Origin: Monoplex corrugatus
Lineage: Eukaryota; Mollusca; Gastropoda; Littorinimorpha; Ranellidae
Direction of reading: 5' to 3'
DNA length: 64,000 nt
Assembly (NCBI GenBank): GCA_030674185.1
Contig: CM060305.1
Coordinates: 165,943,258 to 166,007,257, forward strand
Position numbers and translations under genes: made by a program. The notes under the pieces were generated by a model that saw nothing but the letters and a program-made list of their open reading frames with translations, was not told the origin of the DNA and did no database searches. Positions 49,381 through 60,690 of the stretch are shown one piece after another; the first letter of the stretch is position 1, and every line of letters starts with the position of its first letter.

Positions 49381-52300
49381 GTGGCGTGTATGTTATTTGT
49401 TGTGGATCTGATTAGATGTCTCTATTGTGCTGTGATGTGTTACCTCACTCAGGGAAAATGATTTGAATTTCAGCTTCTGATTTTATGGGAGCTGTTTGTC
49501 AGAATACCCCCACACAACTGTAAAATCATATTGATGTTATTTTCGTGTTTATAGCTGTTACTCGTATATTATGATGAAAATGTATTTTCTATGTGCTCAT
49601 TTATAGTGATGAAATTGGTGGTTGTTTTTTATCAGTGTGTATTTTACACCTGTATTGTTTTATATTGTTTGCTTGTCTTTACTTGATTGTCTTCCTACCC
49701 TCTTTATTTGTTGTTACCTGTAGTTCTGGTGCTTCACTTGTGTTCTTAAAGACACTGTCATTAAGACATTGTATGTAAATGAATACCTTTGTTCAGTTGT
49801 ATTAGTCGGTGCCGATACTCTGAACCAGTTTTCTTTGTCATTGAAATTCTGTGGTAAAATATGTTATTTTCCAAATGATGAAAACTGGTAAAATATTATT
49901 TTCTTAATGACATGAATTGTTACACATTAATGTGGGGGGGAAAAAGCAATCCATGATGTTAAAGCAGTGTCTTTCCTGCTTGATTGGCCATGCATATATA
50001 CTAGCTCCTTATACCAAAAATAAAACGGAGGTGAATTGATAAATAAATCAATGAAAAAAATTTGCTTGAAAGAAAGTATCAATTGCATTTAAAATCTGAC
50101 CCCTCCCTGATGAATTTTTCAGGGTGATACTTTTAAAATCAAAATTGAGCATATGGTATCCTCCTGACAGCTTTTACTTAAATCGATGTACAAGGGAAAC
50201 AAACCAAGTATTGTTCTAAACAAAAATAGGGTGATCTTCTGCTGTATCCTGAAGTAGGCTTGAATCCTGCGTCTACTGATGCAGGTGTTACTTGGCATGT
50301 AATGGGTAATTTGTATCCAGCTTCTGTGTTCAGAGATGGACTTTGCTACATGATCTTAAAAGGTTTCCCTGATTTTCTTTCATAAGTGTCATTTTCCCCA
50401 GCCAGAATGATAATTTATTTTCCCCAAGACATCTTTTGACCAGGGTTTATGCAATGTTTCGCAAGTGCTGTCAGATGTGTTGGTGCTCCAGTGTTTTGTT
50501 TTGGTGTGCAGTGGTTTTGTTGCCCTGTTGTCTCACCACACCATCATCTTTGTCACATTCGTCACATAGGATAAATGATGGAGTACTTTTCATCTTCCAG
50601 GGATTTGTCTTTTGGAGGGAATAGTTGGGATCATAGTGTGTAAAACATTTTATTTTAGGCTTATATATTGAACTCTCCGTTTTCAGCTTTTGGTTTCATT
50701 CTGTCCCAGATTAAGAAAAGGCTGCATCATTAGAAAGCAAATGTATTCATTAATGTTTTATTTCACAAAACTGACCACTGCATTTACAGGATCTCATGAG
50801 ACTATTTAAGAATTGTGCAGATTATGAACAAACAGCTAAAATGAACTATCTTTTTAGCTAGTTAGTATCACTAGAGAACTTTCTGGAAGATCTCTAACTT
50901 AGATAAAGTGTGGACAAAAAGAAATTTCCACAGATGTATCATTTGTGGTCATGGTAGTGGTGATTATATTTTGATGAGAGGAGAGTCAAGAGGGTGATCG
51001 TATTTTGATGGGAGGAGAGGCAAGATTTTTGACAAATTATGTTAATGCTGTAAGCTAGGTTATTCTTTCATATTTGTGTTATTGATGTATTGTTTGTTCA
51101 CCTGTATCATCAATCAATTTGTCTTGAAATTGCTTAACTTATTATTCACATGTATCATCAAGTCAATTTGTGATGCCATTGATTTACTGTTTGTTCACCT
51201 ATATCACCAGACTCCAGTCTGAAGCCATTTTTTTTAATGATGTTTTTGTTGTTGTTGATTTATTGTTCATCTATATTAAACTCAGTTCACCTTGCATTCT
51301 GCTTTTCTTTTTAAAGAAACCCTTACCCGTTCATACTTGTAATGTTGATTTTATTTGCTTATTTGCATCTCTGGTTATTTGTGTTTCTGCAGCCATTATC
51401 TTCAATTGTTAGTTCATTTGTTCATGAAACTCAGTTTCCTTCCTTCCTTTGCATTTTATTATTTTTTTTAAGTTTATGTGTGTATGTATGTGTATCTACA
51501 CTATAGTGTTGATTTTACTTGCTCATTTGTTTGCTTCTTGCTTTTCAGGTCCCTGCTGTGGAGACGGGTTGCAAATTCATGAAAAGATTTTTTCATAACT
51601 GTGACTGATATTGTGTTTACGTTCTCAGGGTGATCTCGTGTAAATGTCATGTTTAACTTGACAGCTATGTTTTCTGAATCTATGCATTTTTTTCCTTCTC
51701 GTTTGTTCTTCTGCATGTGCTGTGGGAAATGTTCCTGTCATCCATTTTCATTTATCACTTACATTTCATCACGCAAAACTAATTCTTTCATATCCCAATA
51801 CAACAACATTTGCTTCTCCATCCCCACCCCACCTCTTGCCTGTCTCTCTCTCTCTCCATTCTGCCAAGTGCATACTTAAATATTCCTCAGCTTTCAGGTA
51901 GGCCTATATTGTATTAACAATCATTCATTGATAGGCAATAATTACTGAACTAAATTACACACACACATATACTCTTTCTCTCTCTCTTTCTCTCTCACTC
52001 TCTCTCTCTTTCTCTCCCTCCCTCCATCCCTTCCTCCCTGTCTCTCTCTCTCTGACTATCTAATCCATGAGAATTAATCCTCCTTTCATTCATCCTCACT
52101 AAAATTTCTTTCAACATTTTGTGATATTCATTGACAGGAAAAACTAAACTATAGCACAATACACACTACTTCTCGTTTTAACGTGAAGGTCCACATGGGA
52201 TAAAAGACATTTTCAGAAAAATGACATGCATTGAACTATAGTCAGCTACACAATCAGCGTGTGAAAACTCTGTCTGCTGGTCTGTCTCAATATCTACCAC

Positions 52301-52589
52301 CTCTTCATGTTGCTAATATATTTCTAAAACTGAGGTAAATGTGGATTGGGGGTGTTTATTTATTTTTTTAATCATTTATTTACATCTGATTGGTCTCAAG
52401 CAATTTAAAGTGCATATCACATTTAATTTAGAGTTGAAAAAGGCTGCATCTTGTTCAAAGCTGAGACTATATTTAAAGTATTTTTAATAGTGTAGTATGT
52501 TTGCATAATTTAAATTAGATGCTTGCAAGTGCCTACAGGCAGTGCATGTGTAGTCTATATCTTTAGCTGACTGGTTGGCTGTTCATTTC

Positions 52590-52735
52590 TCTCTCGCTCT
52601 CTCTTTCTTCTTTCTCTTTCTCCATTTTTTGTCTTTCTTTTTCTGTGTTTCCCTTATTCTCTGTCTCTCTCTCTTTCTCCATTCTTTGTCTTTTTCTCCC
52701 TCTCTCTCTCTCTCTCTCTCCCTCTCTCTGGGTCT
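52590..52735 (+). repeat. CT-rich microsatellite
   Basis: Imperfect CT/CTTT tract in the intron. Confidence 0.95.
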
Positions 52736-52988
52736 GGCTCCTCTTCGTGTGTTTTGTGTCCCAGTATATGTGTGTGTGTGAGGGAGAGAGTTTGAAGTAA
52801 CCACAGGGTAACAGTCAGTGCTCCCCTTTCTGTATCTGACAGTCTTGTGTTTGTAAGTGTGTGAATGTCTGTGAGAGAGAGGGAGATTTAATTTAGGCTA
52901 CCTTCTTTATTTACCACAATGAAAACATGTTTGTTAGATCCACCCAATCTCTCATTTCAATCTACAAGGAATATGTGTAGAATAGGCT

Positions 52989-53048
<60 letters not shown>

Positions 53049-53143
53049 ACCTCTTTCTTTATCTGTGTGTATGTGTATGTAGATAGATAGATAGATTAGA
53101 TTAGATTAGATTAGATAGATAGATTGATTGATTGATTGATAGA
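52989..53143 (+). repeat. Compound microsatellite: (CA)n, (GATA)n, (GATTA)n, (GATT)n
   Basis: A CA run (52990-53049), then after a short GT spacer four GATA units, several TTAGA units, and GATT units ending near 53143. Confidence 0.96.
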
Positions 53144-53431
53144 TGTGTGTGTGTTTTGTGTGAGAAAAGAGGGGTGTGAGTGTGTCTCATGTAAAAAAAA
53201 AGGTTTTCATCATCTTATGAAGAAATCGTTCACATAAGATGAAAGTATTATCATTGTTATTCATCTGACAAGGAAAGTGTTACTATTGTTATTCGTCTGA
53301 TAAGGAAATTATACACATGGTTTTGAAAGTAAGTGTCAATTTAAAAAAAAGCCATTGTCACAAGGTTTAAGGTGTGATGTCAAGATCAGAACTTGTAATA
53401 ACATACTTGTATTTTCTAACACATAATAAGG

Positions 53432-53432
53432 T

Positions 53433-53480
<48 letters not shown>

Positions 53481-53487
53481 GTGTGTT
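53432..53487 (+). repeat. (GT)n microsatellite
   Basis: About 25 GT units, 200 bp upstream of exon K. Confidence 0.97.
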
Positions 53488-53686
53488 AAAAAATCATGGA
53501 AGCTGTTATCAGTCATGGATCTTATACCCTTTGTTAATGCTAACATTTGTAGTGTATTGTAAGTGTATGCAAGTACTTTATCAAGGGAACACAGTCCAGA
53601 TACACATGAAATTAAAAACTGTAGGCCTACATGACTAAATGCATGCTAAGCTAATCATGCTGTGTGTGGTGGTGTCGTCCTTGCAG

Positions 53687-53741
53687 GAGACAGTATTGAC
53701 AGGGAAGACATGGGCAGTGGTGACGAGATCCAAACGCACAG
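53687..53741 (+). CDS. Giant ankyrin tail, exon K (55 nt, phase 1-2)
   Basis: The acceptor is GTCGTCCTTGCAG ending at 53686 and the donor is GCACAG|GTAAAC (GT at 53742). Entered in phase 1, it reads G-D-S-I-D-R-E-D-M-G-S-G-D-E-I-Q-T-H and leaves two bases (AG) that combine with the first base of exon L to make Arg. The other two entry phases meet a stop either inside this exon or at the start of exon L. This is the first exon in the window that is not phase-symmetric, so it and exon L probably form the constant C-terminus. Confidence 0.78.
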
Positions 53742-53880
53742 GTAAACATTATAAAGTAAATCTGTAGTGGTGCTTCTGCTCCAATACTATCATTAAATGA
53801 TTGCATTCTTCTCTCTGGATAAATATGTGCTCATATTGCAAAAATATCCATGCACTCATAAAGCTCATTGAGAGTCAAGT

Positions 53881-54072
53881 TTAACCCATGGACTCCCGCG
53901 CCCTATCCACCAACTGCAAAGACTTTAACCCTTTGACTCTCACCCAGCCCACCAGCCTCCTGCAGGAAGCTGATGGATAGGATGAGGGAGTCAAAGGGTT
54001 AGGTTTCTGATTTGCTAGCATGGTTGACAATGCAGGATGCTTGTGGACAGTGTGCGGAAGTCAAAGGGTTAA
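53881..54072. mobile_element. Nested-palindrome MITE, copy 2 (piggyBac-like ends)
   Basis: 192 bp. It starts TTAACCCATGGACTCCCGCG and ends GGAAGTCAAAGGGTTAA, with a TTAA at both outer ends, as expected of piggyBac-type target duplication. An inner palindrome TTAACCCTTTGACTCTCACC...GATGAGGGAGTCAAAGGGTTA lies inside. No coding capacity. Confidence 0.82.
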
Positions 54073-54088
54073 GATGTCTGCCAGTGTG

Positions 54089-54093
54089 TGTGT

Positions 54094-54124
<31 letters not shown>
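54089..54124 (+). repeat. (GT)n microsatellite
   Basis: Short GT run immediately 3' of the MITE copy. Confidence 0.93.
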
Positions 54125-54127
<3 letters not shown>

Positions 54128-54284
54128 CATGGTGTGTTTATGAGGGAGGGAGATTGAAATGACTACCAGGAAGGCCAATAGGCCTCCATTTCTTCATAGT
54201 TCTTCTGTATGTGTATGTTCATTTTTTTTCTTCACATGAAATCGAGGCTGCTGTCCCAGAGAACAAACTTGGTACAACTTATTT

Positions 54285-54598
54285 AGGAACCAGAAGAACA
54301 AGAAAACCAATATAAGCGCGTATCCAACAAAAACAAAACAAAACAAGCGCAAATTTTCGGCCAACTAGCCTTTGTCAAGCGAACGCACGGTCATTTGGTC
54401 CCCTTCTTACCCACTGGACGAGGTGGCAGGGAAGTTTTTAAGTCCCATTTTTATTATCCATTGTTTGGTGTTTGTGATCGTTTGTGACCGTGCATTCGCG
54501 CTTGACAAAGGCTAGTTGGCCGAAAATTTGCGCTTGTTTTGTTTCGTTTTGTTTTGTTGGATACGCGCTTATATTGGTTTTCTTGTTTTTTGGTTCCT
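54285..54598. mobile_element. Fold-back (long inverted repeat) element, copy 1
   Basis: The left arm (54285 to about 54393, starting AGGAACCAGAAG) is the reverse complement of the right arm (about 54485-54598, ending TTGGTTCCT). The arms span about 110 bp with few mismatches and enclose about 90 bp. Core arm sequence: CTTGACAAAGGCTAGTTGG followed by CCGAAAATTTGCGCTTG. No ORF of significance. It is likely a non-autonomous element; the superfamily is unknown. Confidence 0.8.
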
Positions 54599-54784
54599 GT
54601 TTGCTTGGGCGCAGGCAGTCACACTTGTTTTGGATCTTGTAACTTATTTAGCTTGTTTCTCCATGTGTACGATGTGTGTGGGCACAGGTGCAAGACTGAA
54701 TGATTAGTTTGCTTGTGGGTTCTTATACATGTGTTGTCTGTGAGATAAGTCTGCCTAACATGGGAGTTGAACCCAAGAAGTCTA

Positions 54785-54860
54785 TGTTTAATCTGGGAAT
54801 TGAATCCAAGACCTTGTTGCTCTGGTTGGCAAGCTCTTTACCACTGGGTCATTAACTCCT
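54785..54860 (-). mobile_element. tRNA-derived SINE head (reverse orientation)
   Basis: On the minus strand the sequence reads TGACCCAGTGGTAAAGAGC (A-box-like), an anticodon-arm-like stretch, then GGATTCAATTCCCAG (B-box-like). Spacing fits a tRNA. The body was not delimited. Confidence 0.5.
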
Positions 54861-55142
54861 GTGTGTGGGGGGGGGGGGGGGGGGGTTACATGCCCTGCAC
54901 ATGCCTAGAAAGCATCATTTCTTTCAAATGGTTAATTTTTGTGCTGGAATATTGGTGATACTCTTGTTTCTGTTGCCAGAATGTGTCCACAAGCATTAAA
55001 ATTTTGTCTGTTTGTGGGTCTGTAAGGGTATATGTCTAGCCAGCAGGAAAACCTGAGAAACTGAGTTTGCACAATCATATTCATAAGCTAAGTTTGCATC
55101 GCTTTATCCCCAAATTTGAGCCAAGGAGTCAAACTTAAACAT

Positions 55143-55143
55143 G

Positions 55144-55199
<56 letters not shown>

Positions 55200-55228
55200 T
55201 GGAGAAGAGAGAGAGAGAGAGAGAGATC
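55143..55228 (+). repeat. (GT)n then (GA)n microsatellite
   Basis: About 28 GT units followed by a GAGAGA run, about 110 bp upstream of the last exon. Confidence 0.97.
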
Positions 55229-55335
55229 ACACATTGTTAGCTGAATTTTTTAAACATTTCTTTTATGTACATGTTTCCTAGGTCAGTCTTTTTCAACTAG
55301 TACATGATTGTGATACTTGGTGATATGTGATACAG

Positions 55336-55561
55336 GGTAGTGATGAGGAAGGAAGTGCACAAGAAGACAGTGATCAGACCTGATGGGCAGGAGGAAACCA
55401 TCATCAAAGAGGATAGCCAAATTCACCAGGACTCTGAGCCCCCAGAAGAACTGCGTGACTCCATGCAGGCGATCATCAACCAGTTCATGGATAACAACCC
55501 CCAAGTGCCCGAAATTACTGGTGAAGGGATGCCAGAAATTGATGAGGGCACGGAAGTTTAG
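55336..55561 (+). CDS. Giant ankyrin, last coding exon L (stop TAG 55559-55561)
   Basis: The acceptor is ATGTGATACAG ending at 55335. Entered in phase 2, it reads R-V-V-M-R-K-E-V-H-K-K-T-V-I-R-P-D-G-Q-E, then E-T-I-I-K-E-D-S, and ends P-E-I-D-E-G-T-E-V. The basic R-V-V-x-R-K/R plus T-V-I-x-P-D-G block is the kind of ending I know from ankyrin C-termini, and it repeats the DGT-type units of exon B. The 3' side has no donor and is followed by polyadenylation signals, so this is the terminal exon. Exons J to L together encode only about 107 residues and contain no death domain. The death domain, if present, must precede the giant exons. Confidence 0.88.
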
Positions 55562-55840
55562 AACCAGTGAAGTTTCTTGTTAGGCCTAAAAGGCAGCAAT
55601 ATTTTAACAGCATATAAAGTGTGATGTTTCAATAGTGTAGTGTTTACCAGGCTGAGGGGATATTAAATGACTAAACAGAGACAAAAATTTAAATGATAAG
55701 GGAGACGGCAAACACTTGTGTTCAACAAGAATGGTACGGTATGTTACAAGAAATGAATGTAAAGCTTAATGATAACAATAAAAACTAAAAAGAAATTGTT
55801 CTTTTTATATTGAAATAAAACCCAGCTCTTTGAGGACTGC
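55562..55840 (+). other. Ankyrin 3'UTR (minimum extent)
   Basis: Runs from the stop to just after two close AATAAA signals. A further AATAAA at 57977-57982 could extend the UTR to about 58.0 kb, so the true end is uncertain. Confidence 0.6.
55777..55819 (+). terminator. Two candidate polyadenylation signals
   Basis: AATAAA at 55777-55782 and at 55814-55819, roughly 220 and 255 nt after the stop. A TTTGAGGACTGCTTTG stretch follows. Confidence 0.6.
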
Positions 55841-57976
55841 TTTGAAACATGAAGTCAAACTTTTATCAAAGCATTACCATTCAGATTTCCTGACTTCAGG
55901 TCACAGTTTCTTACTTACATTATTGCTGCCTTTAAGTGTCTCGGACCTAAATTTCCAAGGACTCAACCCAAAGTTGTGTGATCTGAGATAGTGTGAAAGT
56001 AGGTGGTTTTTGTGTTCCATGCATGCGAGTGCAAGATCTGACGTAGAACTGTCGTTGTAAATTTTCCCCCTTCCCTTTCATTATTATCCAATCCTCTTGA
56101 GTTGGGATATGGATTGTCTGATCCACCACTTCATAAAAATATGTACAGCACAAAACCTGAGTTTGTAAACATTGCGTAATGGCAACTTCACAGGTTTTGT
56201 ACACATTGCTTGATTGCGGCTCCACTGATTGTGACAGAATCATGACAGATTTCTACGCAACATGAATTTCATCGCTGCTTCCCATGAGAATACCAAGGAA
56301 AGGAACAAACCAGTGAGAATGCGAGAAACAAATTATTGTGAATGAGATTTGTTACCTGATTACATCTTCATTGCATATACACAAGTGATGTAAAAAAAAA
56401 AAAAGATTGGGAATGGATTCATAACCTTAAACAAAGTCTCTTTTTTACGTTTATTGTCACTTGTTTAAAAAAAAGAAAAAGATGAAAAAAAATGTTACCC
56501 CCTTTCCTCACTCTTTTTCATCCCATCCCCACTCTCCAGGTGTTTGTAGTTGTAATCTATATTTGGAGTTTCTGTGATGTTTGTGCGGGCCAAGTTTTTC
56601 ATCATACCTGCCCCAGTATGTTAAGATTTGTCTCCCATCAAACATTCAGAAACAAATGATCACTTTCATTTATAGAATCTCAGAGTAGCCCAATGTCTCA
56701 TGCAAAAACACTATTTTGTGAAGGATACTTTCATTGAGTCTTAATTTATGTTTGTAGTTTGAGTTTCATTTGCTGGAGAAAAAGTGATACAGTGTAAAAA
56801 TTAAACAGATTTAATTTTTCTTACTTCAACACTATCTTTGTAAATTCATTGCAAAGCACACTTTCATTTCCTACCAATTATTGTCATTTCAGTACATGTA
56901 TTGATACACAGATTGCACACTTTTCTCAAGTTTCCTTTTCTGCTTAAAATCAGTCATTCAGAGTTCAGTAATGCATTACAGAATGGAGCATAGTTAAATA
57001 TGACCATCTCCAGTTATTTTTCCAGCTAACATAATGCTTGATGCTGTCAGCTTTTGTCTTAGTGCAGTTCTTATGTGTGTATGATAAGATTGAGTCTTAA
57101 TCAATCTGGGAATGGTACTATACCACACTGCCTCACCCTCAACCAGTATAATCTTGTATTGTATGTTGCCATCATATTGCCAATTACATTGTCACTGTCA
57201 GATTCTGCATTTGGACAGCTCATGCTATCATGAGTATGGCTCATAAGGTTTGGGTCTTGTAGCACACATGATCGTCTCCTGAAGCTAAGTGCGTGTCTGC
57301 CCCAAACATATACTTGGCCTCAAGTGTTGATCATATGCTGCTGATAGTTATCGAATGACTATCCAGTCACATAAACAGTGTTTGGTGAATTGAATATATT
57401 ACTTTCACTTTCATTTTAGCTTATCCTAGGAGCCTACATTCGGTCTTGTAACAAAACACTCTTCTTTCAAATGTCCAAATGTTTCTGTTTTTCCACACAT
57501 ATGCTTTGTTGTTGTTATTCATAACAAACGTTTTCATGACATTTGCTTTTGATAGATTGATCACATGTAAACCTCATATAGTCTTATATGTTGAATACAC
57601 ATAAAATCATTTACTCCCCCATCCCTCCCCAGTCACATCTGGTGGTCAGTGTCCTTCTGGAATCGCCCTGTTGCTGCCTTTCTTTTAACAACATAAACTA
57701 AAACCTTTTTCATTTACAAGCTGCTTAACAAATCTGTTGATAATTGTATATTCCTGTGAAGTAATACCATGTAGTTCATTGTGAATTATGATTATTCGGA
57801 AAGGAGATTCAAAACGTTAGTAAAAAGATAATGAAATACTATGTAGTCAGTCTGAGGTAGAGCCATGCTTTCTGAATTTAACAGTTTGTCTGTCTCTGAG
57901 TGTGCTCTTAGCTTATTCATTCATTATATGGCACCAGACTGATCTTGCATCCATTGAGACCTATTTTCCTTGTCTG

Positions 57977-57982
57977 AATAAA
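57977..57982 (+). terminator. Candidate distal polyadenylation signal for the ankyrin gene
   Basis: AATAAA followed by T/G-rich sequence. It would give a 2.4-kb 3'UTR. Vertebrate and fly neuronal ankyrins often have long UTRs, but nothing here proves use. Confidence 0.35.
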
Positions 57983-58523
57983 TTGCTTTGGTACACGTAA
58001 ACTGTGTCAAATTTGTCATTTACGTGTATGTGTTCCTGTTTCTGTCTGTGAATATATGTATCTGAAGCATATATCATCAGAATCATTCAGAGTAATGCTT
58101 CAGTAGCACAGTGCATATGCATGAGTTGGGAACCTCTTGGCCAAAATAAACATACAAAAACAGGTTTTTATCAAATATACACATTGTGACAAGTCTCTCA
58201 GTCACTAGAAGTACTGAAGTTCTGTGCATGTTGTTGTTATATTTGTGTATGTGGATAGTTGTATGCTTGCTTCTGTGTCTTAATGCATGTAAAACTATGT
58301 GTATGTGCATGAGTGCCAACAGAGACTAATCGTTGTCGAAGGTGATCATTGTCCTCTTAGACTGACTGAAGCTGAGACAGAATGCATTGCCAATATGCAA
58401 TAACAGCTGTATCAGAACATTTTGTCAGTGTCACCATGATCTTCACAAGTCATGAATTGATATCAAGTACAAAGCCAGAGGAAAGTCCTGTTGCACAGTT
58501 TCAATCCACAGTGGCTCTCCATA

Positions 58524-58594
58524 CCATCATCATCATCATCTTATTATCATCATCATCATCATCTTATCTCATCATCATCATCATCATCATCATT
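58524..58594 (+). repeat. (ATC)n microsatellite
   Basis: About 20 ATC units with two TTATT/TTATCTC interruptions. Confidence 0.96.
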
Positions 58595-58642
58595 GTCATA
58601 AAAATCTTCAGCAAAGTAAGAATTGTCCTAGATTCTGTGACC

Positions 58643-58833
58643 TTAACCCTTTAACTCCAGCACCCTATCCACCAACTGAAAAAATAACCCCTTGACTCCC
58701 TCACCCTACAGACCAGTTTCCTTCAAGAAGCTGATGGATAGGGTGAGGGCATCAAAAGGTTAAATTTTTGCTTTGCTGGTATGGTTGACCATGCAGGATG
58801 CTGGTGGACATGGTGTGGGAGTCAAAGGGTTAA
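58643..58833. mobile_element. Nested-palindrome MITE, copy 3 (piggyBac-like ends)
   Basis: 191 bp, TTAACCCTTTAACTCCAGCA at the left and GGGAGTCAAAGGGTTAA at the right, with outer TTAA preserved. The inner palindrome CCCCTTGACTCCCTCACCCT...AGGGTGAGGGCATCAAAAGG is present. Same length and layout as 53881-54072. Confidence 0.82.
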
Positions 58834-59322
58834 AACACTTCCACGCATGGTGGAACTTCATATCAAGGTCTTCCATGTGGGTAGTTTATAAGTGCTGTCA
58901 CTGGAGGGATGTCGTGATTGTCTCCTTTTTTGGCATGGTGCTCAATCTGGTTCATCAACTGATGAAGTGAATTTAAGAGAAGTACTAGTATACTGGGCAA
59001 AGACGCAGTTTTCCTGATGAGTGGCTTCATGGCAGTTCATTATAAATCATATAAATTGATGGCTTCTGTGGAATTGTGGGTCTGGTGGTGCTAGGAAGCC
59101 AAAACGAGTGGTATGGCAATGATACCACAAAAGCTGTGGAAGCAACAACAACAAAAATTGCCAATTTGTGTATAAAAAAGGACAACTTATAGGTCTCTGA
59201 AATTAAGAGAACTGGTTCACAAATTCACCATCATTTAAGCATGCTTTATGATAATAAAAGATGACACGTACAAGGTAACTTTCTTTTTTTTTTCCCCATT
59301 ATTATTATCACAAAGAAGTACA

Positions 59323-59418
59323 CATGAATTTGTCAACATCAGACAATTTTTACACATGTACAGACTTGTCAACATCAGACAATTTTCACACATAGATTTG
59401 TCAACATCAGACCATTTT
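59323..59418 (+). repeat. Three-unit tandem repeat, about 36-39 bp
   Basis: Units share TTGTCAACATCAGACAATTT followed by TACACATG or CACACATAGA. Confidence 0.88.
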
Positions 59419-60304
59419 TAAAAGATTCTGTTTGAAGAGTATTGGATATGTATTATACCAATGCCTTTATGTAATTATCTACAGCTGAGCACTCGCAGCC
59501 TTCCAGAACCAACAAAAAAAATTATGAAAAAAAAGACCAACCCATACCTCATCAATGGGTATGCTTGGTTGTGTTCGGGGGTTTCAACTCTTCTGACTAA
59601 GATATCAACTCCAGTTCAAAAACAAAAAAAGAAAATTATAATAGCCTACAACAAATAATACAAAAAAGGTCACAGCTGCAAAGTAGACAGCAAAATGTCT
59701 ATAAACAGATCCCCAAATTTAAAATCTCAGTGTGTGAGAGCTGGAGTAAAGAAATCCCAGCACTGTAGGGATTGCACTGGGAGACTTTCTGTTTAAAAAT
59801 GGTGGGCATGTGGATCAATGGACAAGAAAGAACAGATAAAGACAAGAAGATTGAAGAGAACAGCAGACAGAAAAAAAGAATGTTCAAAGCATACCAACAG
59901 CTATGACAGATTGATTTAAAGACCAGCCTGAAATTAACTTCTCTAATTTAAATAAACAGTACAAAACATTTTTACATTACCTAAAATGACTGTCAGTAAA
60001 ACTAACATTATCTCAGCACAAAACCTAAGATTTACATTTAAACACTTGTTCAGTATAGAGAACTGCCATAAACTTTCACTTTTCAGAGAGCCAAAACCAA
60101 TATAAAAGACCAGTGTAAACCTTCAGGGGCAGAACCTTTCCTTTTCAAGCAAACAGAAATGACTGTATGGATAAAACTATTGGATTATGAACAAAAAAGG
60201 TGCACTAAAAGAAACAGAAAATGAAATAAACCTTCACTTTTGTTGCAGTCCAAGTTAGATTATAAAGATGTTTTTCCTTATAATAATTCTGAGGGATAAA
60301 GACC

Positions 60305-60480
60305 TTGACTTTTCTCAGGGTTAGCAGTCACTCTGAGCAGGGTTAGGTACCACCCATTCATAGCTGGGTGGACGAGAGACTGCATGCACAAAGTTTTTCT
60401 CCAGCAAGACTTGACCCTTGAACTTATGCAGTAAGGTGTGAGCTCTACCTTTGCAACAACTAGGCTCAGGATAATTTACT
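60305..60480 (-). mobile_element. Probable tRNA-derived SINE (reverse orientation)
   Basis: The minus strand has GTTGCAAAGGTAGAGCTC (A-box-like) and AAGTTCAAGGGTCAAG (B-box-like). A body follows with ACCCAGCTATGAATGGGTGG and CTGCTCAGAGTGACTG, a layout I associate with tRNA-type SINEs of marine invertebrates. Ends not defined. Confidence 0.5.
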
Positions 60481-60627
60481 CTAAACAGAAACCAGGAAAA
60501 AGACCAAAATGAAGAAAGTTTGGCAACATTAACATCTGTATTAAGGCAATAAAACAAAAAAATCAACACACCAATTACCATGACACACAGAGTAAATGTG
60601 TAAAGTGATGGAAGATAGTGACGTTAT

Positions 60628-60690
60628 TATGGCACAGTGATTAGCACACTAGACTGAAGAATGTAAACTTGTGGATTCAAAACCACTCCT
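60628..60690 (+). mobile_element. tRNA-derived SINE head
   Basis: TGGCACAGTGATTAGCACAC (A-box-like) and CTTGTGGATTCAAAACC (B-box-like) at tRNA-like spacing. The body downstream was not delimited. Confidence 0.5.

Larger units (their letters stand above)
49381..53686 (+). other. Intron J-K (4.3 kb)
   Basis: AT-rich, with CT (51965-52050; 52590-52735), CA (52990-53049), GATA/GATT (53081-53143) and GT (53432-53480) microsatellites, and weakly repetitive sequence near 51050-51260. An acceptor-like site at 51548 is followed by a short open stretch without a donor. I do not call it an exon. Confidence 0.65.
53742..55335 (+). other. Intron K-L (1.6 kb)
   Basis: Packed with repeats: a TTAA-type MITE copy, GT microsatellites (54089-54124; 55144-55199), a fold-back element (54285-54598), a reverse-oriented tRNA-SINE head, and a G run (54867-54886). 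Confidence 0.75.

Noticed and set aside
51548..51598. Acceptor-like GCTTTTCAG followed by G-P-C-C-G-D-G-L-Q-I-H-E-K
   Set aside because: No donor before the in-frame stop, and composition is unlike the acidic tail. Probably chance.
58083..58319. 78-codon minus-strand ORF in the 3' region
   Set aside because: His/Ile-rich translation of TGTG-rich DNA, with no family resemblance or splice support.
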